13,116 nucleotides of DNA, taken from contig CAKUYM010000093.1 of NCBI GenBank assembly GCA_934716785.1, positions 1 to 13,116 on the forward strand, read 5' to 3'. The DNA is from an uncultured Bacteroides sp. (lineage in GTDB: Bacteria; Bacteroidota; Bacteroidia; Bacteroidales; Bacteroidaceae). Shown in pieces: positions 7,560 to 13,116 of this stretch (its first letter is position 1; each line of letters opens with the position of its first letter). The notes below the pieces were generated by a model. The model was not told where the DNA came from. It ran no database searches and was given only the letters and a program-made list of their open reading frames with translations. The translations under genes were made by a program, and so were the position numbers.

Positions 7560-7613
7560 AAGCCACTTTTTACGAACTGCCTATAATCGGGCGATAGTCG
7601 TAAAGAGTGGCTT
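7560..7613 (+). terminator. transcription terminator hairpin after metK
   Basis: A 16-bp inverted repeat pairs 7560-7575 (beginning AAGCCACTTT) with 7598-7613 (ending GTGGCTT), with one G-U pair. The 22-nt loop can itself form a small GCCT/GGGC stem. Only a weak T stretch follows (CTTTAAC). It lies 37 bp after the metK stop and is the only strong hairpin in this gap. Confidence 0.75.
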
Positions 7614-7658
7614 CTTTAACACAAATATCCGTTACTGCCAGATGGTTTGGACAAATAC

Positions 7659-7718
7659 TATATTTGATTAGAATTCCCCGAAAACCAATCTTCCCCTTTA
7701 TTATTTTTTGTATTTTTG
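7659..7718 (+). promoter_or_regulatory. candidate promoter(s) of the LOG-tatD run
   Basis: Two perfect TAnnTTTG boxes lie here: TATATTTG (7659-7666) and TATTTTTG (7711-7718, followed by CAC). The second would start transcription near 7722, about 30 nt before the ATG at 7752. Neither has a TTG at the ideal distance. The gap between the metK terminator and these boxes shows nothing else. Confidence 0.5.
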
Positions 7719-7751
7719 CACGAGTAATCGTAATCCTATTTATAAAGAATA

Positions 7752-8339
7752 ATGAACCAGATAAATTCCGTATGCGTATATAGCGCTTCCAGCACCAAGA
7801 TAGCTCCCGTCTACCTTGAAACAGCCGAAGAACTCGGTCGCTTGCTTGCCGAACACCGTATCCATCTGATAAATGGAGCCGGAAGTATCGGCTTGATGCG
7901 GGCTGTGGCAGATGCGCTATTGCAGAATGGCGGTGAAGTGACCGGAGTAATCCCGCATTTTATGGTAGAGCAGAACTGGCATCATACGGGATTGACGGAA
8001 CTGATAGAAGTGGAGTCCATGCACGAACGCAAGCAGAAGATGGCAGATCTAAGCGATGGTGTCATTGCTCTGCCGGGTGGGTGCGGCACACTTGAGGAAC
8101 TGCTTGAGATTATTACCTGGAAGCAATTGGGATTATACCTTAACCCTATCGTTATTCTCAATGTGAACGGATTCTTTGACCCGCTGTTGGAAATGCTTGA
8201 AAAAGCCATAGAAGAGAATTTTATGCGTCGGGAGCATGGAGATATATGGAAAGTGGCCCGAACGCCTGAGGAGGCCGTAAAATTGCTTTATGAGACCCCG
8301 GTATGGGATGTTTCCATACGTAAATTTGCAGCTATATGA
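7752..8339 (+). CDS. LOG-family protein (TIGR00730 type, Rossmann fold)
   Basis: A 195-residue protein of the LOG family (lysine decarboxylase-like fold; TIGR00730). Seen: VCVYSASS at the start; the nucleotide-binding loop NGAGSIGLMRAVADA (41-55), a variant of the usual GGGxxGLMG; SMHERKQKM; and the diagnostic PGGCGTLEE (108-116), matching PGGxGTxxE with its catalytic glutamate. Characterised members are phosphoribohydrolases that release free bases from nucleoside 5'-monophosphates, best known for cytokinin nucleotides; in bacteria the physiological substrate is often unclear, and older annotations as lysine decarboxylase are unreliable. It is first in the run and its ATGA overlaps the DUF4271 start. 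Family is certain, substrate inferred. Confidence 0.92.
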   Translation: MNQINSVCVYSASSTKIAPVYLETAEELGRLLAEHRIHLINGAGSIGLMRAVADALLQNGGEVTGVIPHFMVEQNWHHTGLTELIEVESMHERKQKMADLSDGVIALPGGCGTLEELLEIITWKQLGLYLNPIVILNVNGFFDPLLEMLEKAIEENFMRREHGDIWKVARTPEEAVKLLYETPVWDVSIRKFAAI

Positions 8340-9190
8340 TAGCGGATACACTAAATGCTCAACGCACAGATACCCTGTTGCTGTTCCGGCAGGGGCAGTC
8401 TGCTTTGTCAAAGGTCGGCAGTGACAGTCTGCAACAGGCTACTGTCCATACCGAGCAAGAGGTCGGTCATACGATGCAACAGACCGATTCTGGCTTTGAG
8501 GGAACCCCTATCCCCTATTCTCCCCGCACGGATGATGCGATCTCGCTGACATTGTTGGCTTGTTTCTTCCTTTCATCCATCGCTTTGTCGCGCGGAAAGA
8601 AATTCCTCTCCCAGCAGGTGAAAGACTTCGTGCTGCATCGCGAACGGGCGAGCATATTTGATAGCTCCACAGCGGCGGACGTGCGCTATCTTCTTGTACT
8701 CATATTGCAAACTTGCGTCCTGTCGGGAATTACCTTTTTCAATTATTTTCATGACACCTGCCCGGCTTTGGTGAGCCATGTATCCCCTCTCCTTTTGCAG
8801 GGAATTTACGTGGGATTCTGCTTGGCTTATTTCTTACTAAAGTGGTTGGCTTATATGTTTTTTGGTTGGGTATTTTTTGACAAAAATAGGACAAATATAT
8901 GGCTGGAATCTTATTCGGCGCTCATATATTACGTCGGATTTGCTCTTTTTCCATTTGTGCTTTTTCTCGTTTATTTCGATTTGAGCCTTACCAATCTGAT
9001 AATAATTGGCTTCATTATTCTAATTTTCGCTAAAATATTGATGTTTTATAAGTGGGTAAAGCTTTTTTTTCATCAATTTAGCGAGCTTTTCTTTTTAATT
9101 GTGTACTTTTGCGCTCTGGAAATAATACCTTGCTTGTTGCTTTATCAGGGTATGATTCGAATAAACAATATTTTGCTAATAAAATTTTAG
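8336..9190 (+). CDS. DUF4271 integral membrane protein
   Basis: A 284-residue protein. Residues 1-65 form a polar, Gln/Ser/Thr-rich N-terminal region of low complexity. They are followed by multiple hydrophobic segments: about 68-84 (AISLTLLACFFLSSIAL), one around LLVLILQTCVLSGITFF, then GIYVGFCLAYFLLKWLAYMFFGWVFF, SALIYYVGFALFPFVLFLVYF, LTNLIIIGFIILIFAKILMF and LFFLIVYFCALEIIPCLLLY. This topology, length and its position before a HemD-like gene match DUF4271 of Bacteroidetes. Function unknown. The start shares the ATGA with the LOG gene stop, indicating translational coupling. The last third of the gene is A+T-rich with T runs, unlike its neighbours. Confidence 0.83.
   Translation: MIADTLNAQRTDTLLLFRQGQSALSKVGSDSLQQATVHTEQEVGHTMQQTDSGFEGTPIPYSPRTDDAISLTLLACFFLSSIALSRGKKFLSQQVKDFVLHRERASIFDSSTAADVRYLLVLILQTCVLSGITFFNYFHDTCPALVSHVSPLLLQGIYVGFCLAYFLLKWLAYMFFGWVFFDKNRTNIWLESYSALIYYVGFALFPFVLFLVYFDLSLTNLIIIGFIILIFAKILMFYKWVKLFFHQFSELFFLIVYFCALEIIPCLLLYQGMIRINNILLIKF
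9104..9111 (+). promoter_or_regulatory. possible internal promoter ahead of hemD
   Basis: TACTTTTG inside the end of the DUF4271 gene is a perfect TAnnTTTG match, about 84 bp before the hemD start. No TTG lies at the -33 position. It could be chance in T-rich coding sequence. Confidence 0.22.
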
Positions 9191-9194
9191 GACG

Positions 9195-9941
9195 TTGAAA
9201 ATTAAAAAAGTACTAGTGTCGCAGCCTAAACCTGCGTCAGAGAAATCTCCCTATTACGACATAGCAGAGAAGTATGGCGTAAAAATAGATTTTCGACCGT
9301 TTATCAAGGTTGAGAGTCTTTCGGCGAAAGAATTCCGGCAACAGAAAATTTCAATTCTTGACCATACTGCCGTTATATTCACTTCACGCCACGCTATTGA
9401 TCACTTTTTCAATCTATGTACCGAGCTGCGTGTAGCGATTCCAGAGACTATGAAGTACTTCTGCGTGACGGAAGCGGTTGCATTATACATACAAAAGTAT
9501 GTACAATACCGCAAACGTAAAATCTTCTTCGGAGCTACAGGTAAAATTGAGGACCTCATCCCTTCCATCGTGAAGCATAAGACAGAGAAATATCTCGTGC
9601 CGATGTCAGACGTACATAATGATGATGTGAAGAATCTGCTTGATAAAAACGGCATTCAACATACGGAAGCCGTGATGTACCGCACAGTGAGCAATGACTT
9701 CACTCCGGAGGAAAAGTTTGATTATGATATGTTGGTGTTCTTCAGTCCGGCCGGAGTGACTTCTTTAAAGAAGAACTTCCCCGACTTCAACCAGAAAGAG
9801 ATTAAGATCGGAACTTTCGGCTCTACCACCGCACAAGCCGTGCGTGACGCCGGGCTTCGTCTGGATCTTGAAGCTCCTACAGTGCAGGCTCCGTCGATGA
9901 CGGCTGCGCTTGATATGTTTATCAAGGAAAATAATAAATAA
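9195..9941 (+). CDS. hemD: uroporphyrinogen-III synthase family protein (HemD-like)
   Basis: A 248-residue protein of the HemD fold (two alternating alpha/beta domains). The family enzyme closes hydroxymethylbilane to uroporphyrinogen III. Seen: KVLVSQPKP at the start, HTAVIFTSRHAIDHFF (equivalent to the conserved 'VIFTSxNAV' strand-helix), the YFCVTEAVALYI segment, then MLVFFSPAGVTSLKKNF and IGTFGSTTAQAVRDAGLRLDLEAPTVQAPSM, the conserved C-terminal pattern. The start must be the TTG at 9195: an in-frame stop lies at 9180-9182 and the first in-frame ATG is about 75 codons in. It sits 4 bp after DUF4271 and 5 bp before rnpA. Fold is well supported; the enzymatic role is less certain, as no other tetrapyrrole gene is present. 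Confidence 0.83.
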   Translation: MKIKKVLVSQPKPASEKSPYYDIAEKYGVKIDFRPFIKVESLSAKEFRQQKISILDHTAVIFTSRHAIDHFFNLCTELRVAIPETMKYFCVTEAVALYIQKYVQYRKRKIFFGATGKIEDLIPSIVKHKTEKYLVPMSDVHNDDVKNLLDKNGIQHTEAVMYRTVSNDFTPEEKFDYDMLVFFSPAGVTSLKKNFPDFNQKEIKIGTFGSTTAQAVRDAGLRLDLEAPTVQAPSMTAALDMFIKENNK

Positions 9942-9946
9942 ACAAA

Positions 9947-10336
9947 GTGGGTATATATACTTTGTGCAAGGCCGAAAGGCTGAATAGTAAAATACGGATC
10001 GGAAAGATGTTTGAGGGCGGCGCATCGAAGTCGTTTTCCATCTTTCCGATGCGTGTTGTATATATGCCTGTCGAAGAAGGGGAGGCTCCGGCTTCCATAC
10101 TTGTCAGCGTATCGAAAAGACGCTTCAAACGGGCGGTAAAGCGCAATCGGGTGAAACGCCAGATACGTGAGGCCTACCGAAAAAACAAGGAACTGCTGAC
10201 CGATGGGCTGCAACAGCGCGGACAGCATCTTGCCGTTGCCTTTATCTATCTGTCGGACGAGCTTGTGACGACTGCCGAACTGGAAGCGAAGATGAAAATC
10301 GCACTTTCGCGTATCTCCGAAAAACTGTCCTCATGA
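9947..10336 (+). CDS. rnpA: ribonuclease P protein component RnpA
   Basis: A 129-residue basic protein that assists the RNase P RNA in cutting the 5' leader from precursor tRNAs. Seen: the N-terminal [10 protein letters not shown], matching the family's 'L.k..Rl..' start; the central VVYMP strand; [12 protein letters not shown]; and the RNR motif [17 protein letters not shown] (62-78). The best start is the GTG at 9947, giving [12 protein letters not shown]; a TTG at 9962 is the alternative. It lies 5 bp after hemD, and its stop overlaps the yidD ATG (ATGA). In many bacteria rnpA follows rpmH near the origin; here rpmH is absent and the partner is hemD. Confidence 0.95.
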   Translation: MGIYTLCKAERLNSKIRIGKMFEGGASKSFSIFPMRVVYMPVEEGEAPASILVSVSKRRFKRAVKRNRVKRQIREAYRKNKELLTDGLQQRGQHLAVAFIYLSDELVTTAELEAKMKIALSRISEKLSS

Positions 10337-10566
10337 AATCCGGTGTCTTCAGAATATTCTCCTACCTGTTACTTATCCCCATTTACTTTTACCGGATTTG
10401 TATTTCTCCGCTGACGCCTCCTTCATGCCGGTTTACACCTACCTGCTCGGCTTATGCGATTGAGGCTATAAAGAAGCACGGACCGCTGAAAGGGCTTTAC
10501 CTTGCCGTGCGGCGCATCCTGCGATGCCATCCTTGGGGCGGTTCCGGTTATGATCCTGTGCCTTAA
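10333..10566 (+). CDS. yidD: membrane protein insertion efficiency factor YidD
   Basis: A 77-residue protein of normal family length. It has an N-terminal amphipathic or membrane helix (residues about 6-24, [17 protein letters not shown]), [19 protein letters not shown] with C32 and C38, [23 protein letters not shown] with C65, and the C-terminal GGSGYDPVP, all hallmarks of YidD. The family is a membrane-associated helper of YidC-dependent protein insertion. Its start overlaps the rnpA stop, the widely conserved rnpA-yidD pairing, though yidC is not next to it here. Confidence 0.97.
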   Translation: MKSGVFRIFSYLLLIPIYFYRICISPLTPPSCRFTPTCSAYAIEAIKKHGPLKGLYLAVRRILRCHPWGGSGYDPVP

Positions 10567-10578
10567 TAAAAACTATAT

Positions 10579-11244
10579 ATGAAACAAGAGACAAACAGTA
10601 CAAGTGCTATTTTGGATATCCATGCCCATAAGTGGGAGGTAGGCTCCGAGGGAAAATCTATCATCAATTATCGGATATTGAGTGACACGCCTTTTCAGGA
10701 AGACCGTTATTATTCTATCGGCATACATCCTTGGGAGTTGACGGCTGCCAATTACGACCTCTTGCTTGATTTTATGCTTGACCGGCTTCCTTCCCGGCAG
10801 GTTGTGGCTATCGGAGAGGCCGGACTGGACCGGTTGGTAGAGACTTCGATGGCGATTCAACAGCTGGCATTCGTAATGCAGGTACAGTTGTCTGAAACGT
10901 ATGGTTTGCCATTGATTATTCACTGTGTAAAAGCGGCGGACCAACTGCTGGCTGTGAAAAAGCAGTTGAAGCCCAGGCAGCCTTGGATATGGCACGGCTT
11001 TCGGGGAAAGCCCGAACAGGCGGCGCAACTATTGAAGCACGGCTTCTATCTCTCTTTGGGAGAACGCTATCCGGACGAAACGATGAAACTGATTCCCGAC
11101 GATCGTTTATTCTTGGAGACGGACGAAAGTTCGCTTACTATCGAGGATATTTTGCAGCGGGCAGCCGGAGTGCGTGGAGTAGGAGTGGAGGTGCTGCGTG
11201 ATACAGTTCGCGGAAATATTCAAAATGTCTTTTTTAAGTCGTAA
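10579..11244 (+). CDS. TatD-family metal-dependent hydrolase (short form)
   Basis: A 221-residue protein of the TatD superfamily (TIM-barrel metal-dependent hydrolases; characterised members are 3'-5' DNA exonucleases or DNases). All expected metal ligands are visible: HxH (H15, H17), E80 in GEAGLD, H115 in IIHCVKA, H139 in WHGFRG and D182 in LETDES. YYSIGIHPWE corresponds to the usual GxHP motif. It is about 35-40 residues shorter than typical TatD, mainly because the segments after HxH and between the GEAGLD and HC motifs are compact. It starts 12 bp after yidD and is the last gene of the run; tyrS follows with its own promoter. Fold certain, substrate inferred. Confidence 0.9.
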   Translation: MKQETNSTSAILDIHAHKWEVGSEGKSIINYRILSDTPFQEDRYYSIGIHPWELTAANYDLLLDFMLDRLPSRQVVAIGEAGLDRLVETSMAIQQLAFVMQVQLSETYGLPLIIHCVKAADQLLAVKKQLKPRQPWIWHGFRGKPEQAAQLLKHGFYLSLGERYPDETMKLIPDDRLFLETDESSLTIEDILQRAAGVRGVGVEVLRDTVRGNIQNVFFKS

Positions 11245-11247
11245 GAG

Positions 11248-11278
11248 TTGTATCTTCCGAGAAAGTGTCGTACTTTTG
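11248..11278 (+). promoter_or_regulatory. tyrS promoter
   Basis: TTG at 11248-11250, a 20-bp spacer and TACTTTTG at 11271-11278 form a canonical Bacteroides promoter. Transcription would start near 11282, giving a leader of about 49 nt before the ATG at 11331. The TTG lies 4 bp after the tatD stop. Confidence 0.78.
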
Positions 11279-11330
11279 CCGCATACAGGATTGAAATACA
11301 ATAAAAAACTAATAATTAAAGAGTAATACG

Positions 11331-12623
11331 ATGAATTTTGTAGAAGAATTGAGATGGCGTGGCATGTTGCAAGACATCATGCCGGGAACGGAAGAGCTGT
11401 TAAGCAAAGAGCAGGTGACTGCCTATTTGGGTATCGACCCGACTGCCGATTCGCTACACATTGGCCATCTTTGCGGAGTGATGATCCTTCGTCATTTCCA
11501 ACGCTGCGGACATAAACCGTTGGCGCTGATCGGTGGTGCTACAGGTATGATCGGTGACCCCTCCGGCAAGTCGGCAGAACGCAACCTGCTGGATGAGGAA
11601 ACACTGCGCCACAATCAGGCATGCATTAAAAAGCAGCTTGCCAAGTTTCTTGATTTCGAGTCGGATGTGCCCAACTGTGCCGAGTTGGTGAACAACTACG
11701 ACTGGATGAAGGACTTTACTTTCCTTGATTTCGCCCGTGAAGTAGGAAAGCACATCACTGTGAACTATATGATGGCAAAAGACTCTGTGAAACGCCGTCT
11801 GAATGGTGAAGCGCGTGACGGGTTGTCATTTACCGAGTTTACTTACCAGTTGCTTCAGGGATATGATTTTCTTCACTTATATGAAACAAAAGGCTGTAAG
11901 CTCCAGATGGGCGGTTCAGACCAATGGGGAAATATTACTACCGGTGCCGAATTGATCCGTCGTACCAATGGGGGAGAGGTCTTTGCGCTGACTTGCCCGC
12001 TGATTACGAAGGCTGACGGCGGTAAGTTCGGTAAGACTGAATCGGGAAATATCTGGTTGGATCCACGCTATACTTCTCCGTATAAATTCTATCAGTTCTG
12101 GCTGAATGTAAGCGATGCCGATGCCGAACGTTATATCAAGATATTCACTTCCATCGAGAAAGAAGAGATTGAAGCGTTGATTGCCGAACATCAGGCTGCT
12201 CCCCACTTGCGTATCCTTCAGAAACGCCTTGCCAAGGAAGTGACCGTAATGGTTCATTCGGAAGAAGATTACAATGCAGCGGTAGATGCATCAAACATTT
12301 TGTTTGGCAATGCCACTTCCGATGCTTTGCGCAAATTGGATGAAGATACCTTATTGGCGGTATTCGAAGGAGTGCCTCAGTTTGAGATTTCCCGCGATGC
12401 ATTGGCGGAGGGAGTGAAGGCAGTTGACTTATTCGTCGATAATGCGGCCGTATTCGCTTCAAAAGGTGAAATGCGTAAGTTGGTTCAGGGCGGCGGCGTT
12501 TCGTTGAATAAAGAGAAATTAAAGGCCTTTGATCAAGCTATTACGACTGCCGACCTGCTCGACGAAAAGTATTTGCTCGTTCAGCGCGGTAAGAAGAACT
12601 ATTATTTGCTGATTGCGAAGTGA
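11331..12623 (+). CDS. tyrS: tyrosyl-tRNA synthetase TyrS
   Basis: A 430-residue class I aminoacyl-tRNA synthetase that charges tRNA-Tyr. Seen: [14 protein letters not shown] with the HIGH motif at residues 43-46; [17 protein letters not shown]; the tyrosine-binding [16 protein letters not shown] and [13 protein letters not shown]; the KMSKS-equivalent KFGKT at 232-236; and a C-terminal S4 RNA-binding domain from about residue 360 ([23 protein letters not shown]). This is the bacterial type with the KFGKT signature. It has its own promoter after tatD and is followed by a hairpin that lies inside the promoter of the next gene, tRNA-Gln. Confidence 0.98.
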   Translation: MNFVEELRWRGMLQDIMPGTEELLSKEQVTAYLGIDPTADSLHIGHLCGVMILRHFQRCGHKPLALIGGATGMIGDPSGKSAERNLLDEETLRHNQACIKKQLAKFLDFESDVPNCAELVNNYDWMKDFTFLDFAREVGKHITVNYMMAKDSVKRRLNGEARDGLSFTEFTYQLLQGYDFLHLYETKGCKLQMGGSDQWGNITTGAELIRRTNGGEVFALTCPLITKADGGKFGKTESGNIWLDPRYTSPYKFYQFWLNVSDADAERYIKIFTSIEKEEIEALIAEHQAAPHLRILQKRLAKEVTVMVHSEEDYNAAVDASNILFGNATSDALRKLDEDTLLAVFEGVPQFEISRDALAEGVKAVDLFVDNAAVFASKGEMRKLVQGGGVSLNKEKLKAFDQAITTADLLDEKYLLVQRGKKNYYLLIAK

Positions 12624-12669
12624 TAATTCACAATTAGTAGGTTGCAAAGTAAAAAAATGAATGAAATAT

Positions 12670-12700
12670 TTGGAGGTTTGCTTGCAAACCTCTATCTTTG
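12670..12700 (+). promoter_or_regulatory. tRNA-Gln promoter
   Basis: TTG at 12670-12672 (TTTG from 12669), a spacer of exactly 20 bp and a perfect TATCTTTG at 12693-12700, followed by CACC. Transcription would start near 12704, about 27 nt before the mature tRNA. The spacer is entirely a palindrome, listed separately. Confidence 0.8.
12673..12692. other. 20-bp palindrome between tyrS and tRNA-Gln
   Basis: GAGGTTTGC (12673-12681) and GCAAACCTC (12684-12692) form a perfect 9-bp inverted repeat around TT. As RNA it would be an 8-bp stem with a CTTG loop, 49 nt after the tyrS stop and followed by TATCTTTG, so it could act as the tyrS terminator. It also exactly occupies the spacer of the tRNA-Gln promoter, so it could be an operator. 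Sequence alone does not choose between these. Confidence 0.7.
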
Positions 12701-12730
12701 CACCGCTTTTTAACAGAAAGCACATATGTT

Positions 12731-12801
12731 TGGACTATGGTGTAATGGTAGCACAACAGGTTTTGGTTCTGTTTGTCCAAGTTCGAATCTTGGTAGTCCA
12801 A
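12731..12801 (+). tRNA. tRNA-Gln (anticodon TTG)
   Basis: A 71-nt cloverleaf. The acceptor TGGACTA (12731-12737) pairs perfectly with TAGTCCA (12794-12800), and the discriminator is A12801. The D arm contains GTGTAATGGTAGCAC. The anticodon stem is ACAGG/TCTGT with loop TTTTGGT, giving anticodon TTG, which reads CAA (Gln). The T arm is CCAAG-TTCGAAT-CTTGG. CCA is not encoded and must be added after transcription. Confidence 0.96.
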
Positions 12802-12806
12802 CGAAA

Positions 12807-12849
12807 AAAGTCTCAAAAGAACATTTCTTTTGAGACTTTCTTCGTTTTT
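12807..12849 (+). terminator. rho-independent terminator after tRNA-Gln
   Basis: A perfect 15-bp stem pairs 12807-12821 (AAAGTCTCAAAAGAA) with 12825-12839 around the loop CAT, followed by CTTCGTTTTT. It begins 5 bp after the tRNA. Confidence 0.92.
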
Positions 12850-12861
12850 GAGTCATATGTA

Positions 12862-12877
12862 GGCTCAGTTTGAAAAC
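12862..12877 (+). repeat. first copy of GGCTCAGTTTGAAAAC
   Basis: A 16-bp motif identical to the one at 12973-12988, in the same orientation and 111 bp upstream. It lies 12 bp past the tRNA terminator. It may be a remnant or second copy of an IS end. Confidence 0.7.
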
Positions 12878-12988
12878 GGGTCACTTTTTTATTCTTTGGG
12901 ATTTTCCTTAGAGTCAGGTTATATAGTCACCTGTTCTTCTTTGATGATAGAGAGTCCCAATGTACTTTCTATGGCTCAGTTTGAAAAC

Positions 12989-13019
12989 TTGGGGGAATTA
13001 GTTAAAATGGTTATCTTTG
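12989..13019 (+). promoter_or_regulatory. promoter of the transposase-like gene
   Basis: TTG at 12989-12991, a 20-bp spacer and a perfect TATCTTTG at 13012-13019. The predicted start, about 4 nt after the box, falls on or next to the ATG at 13024, implying a leaderless or nearly leaderless mRNA. Confidence 0.7.
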
Positions 13020-13023
13020 CCGC

Positions 13024-13116
13024 ATGAAACAGAAACGCTCTAAAACCATAACTCCTGTAGAGATGTTGAGTTTATTCCTTCCTTCAGGCATGCTTGATTA
13101 TTTTGACCTGACAAAC
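13024..13116 (+). CDS. transposase N-terminal region (3' partial)
   Basis: Only 31 codons are present: MKQKRSKTITPVEMLSLFLP, then SGMLDYFDLTN, open to the window edge. From memory, this start resembles the small N-terminal protein of Bacteroidetes insertion sequences annotated as 'ISAon1 family transposase N-terminal region', which is normally followed by a second, catalytic transposase ORF. No catalytic motif is within view. The adjacent repeat and near-leaderless promoter support an IS gene. It starts 223 bp after tRNA-Gln. Assignment to a precise IS family is tentative. Confidence 0.65.
   Translation, partial: MKQKRSKTITPVEMLSLFLPSGMLDYFDLTN

Larger units (their letters stand above)
12973..13116 (+). 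mobile_element. left end of an insertion sequence (partial)
   Basis: The second copy of GGCTCAGTTTGAAAAC (12973-12988) begins 51 bp before a transposase-like start codon, and a promoter follows it at once, the layout of an IS left end. The element runs off the window, so its right inverted repeat and target duplication cannot be seen. The boundary at 12973 is inferred; the true end could be the first copy at 12862. Confidence 0.55.

Noticed and set aside
7523..7751. CRISPR array, attachment site or small gene in the metK-LOG gap
   Set aside because: Apart from the terminator hairpin and the candidate -7 boxes, I see no repeats, no RNA gene and no convincing ORF.
12661..12873. A 70-codon + strand open frame between tyrS and the IS
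   Set aside because: It runs through the tRNA-Gln promoter, the tRNA itself and its terminator.

Overview
The window looks like a Bacteroides (order Bacteroidales) chromosome segment. The evidence is the gene content and order (ftsX-DUF3098-uppP-truB-queA-folK, then LOG-DUF4271-hemD-rnpA-yidD-tatD-tyrS), the near absence of strong Shine-Dalgarno sequences, and several promoters of the Bacteroides type (TTG, about 20 bp, TAnnTTTG). Nearly everything reads on the + strand. It is mainly a conserved housekeeping region with accessory DNA at each edge: the 3' end of an RHS/YD-repeat gene on the left and the start of an insertion sequence on the right.

Layout. 1-537 is the C-terminal end of an RHS-family protein. 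690-5836 is a tightly packed run: a class I SAM-dependent methyltransferase with an N-terminal Cys4 zinc ribbon, FtsX, a DUF3098 membrane protein, undecaprenyl-diphosphatase (UppP), and TruB, QueA and FolK; uppP/truB and queA/folK share one base at stop and start. A small two-helix membrane protein (5811-5999, minus strand) converges on folK and overlaps its 3' end. Between it and metK (6230-7522) lie two divergent -7 boxes that form a perfect inverted repeat, then a 5' leader whose sequence and crossing helices match the SAM-II riboswitch class, so metK is probably under feedback control by its product. A strong hairpin follows metK.

7752-11244 is a second compact run: LOG-family protein, DUF4271 membrane protein, a HemD-like uroporphyrinogen-III synthase (TTG start), RnpA (GTG start), YidD and a short TatD-type hydrolase. 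tyrS (11331-12623) has its own good promoter. Next comes tRNA-Gln(TTG), with a promoter whose spacer is exactly filled by a 20-bp palindrome, and a strong 15-bp terminator hairpin. The right edge holds two direct copies of a 16-bp motif and the first 31 codons of a transposase-like gene with a canonical promoter and almost no leader.

How the genes fit together. The first run combines envelope functions (FtsX, UppP) with tRNA modification (TruB, QueA) and folate synthesis (FolK); QueA consumes the SAM made by MetK next door. The second run combines tRNA maturation (RnpA) and membrane insertion (YidD), and leads into tyrosine charging (TyrS) and a tRNA gene. No clear undescribed multi-gene system was found. 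The points most worth a second look are the SAM-II leader far upstream of the metK start, the interlocked divergent promoters, the palindrome inside the tRNA promoter, and the repeated IS-end motif.
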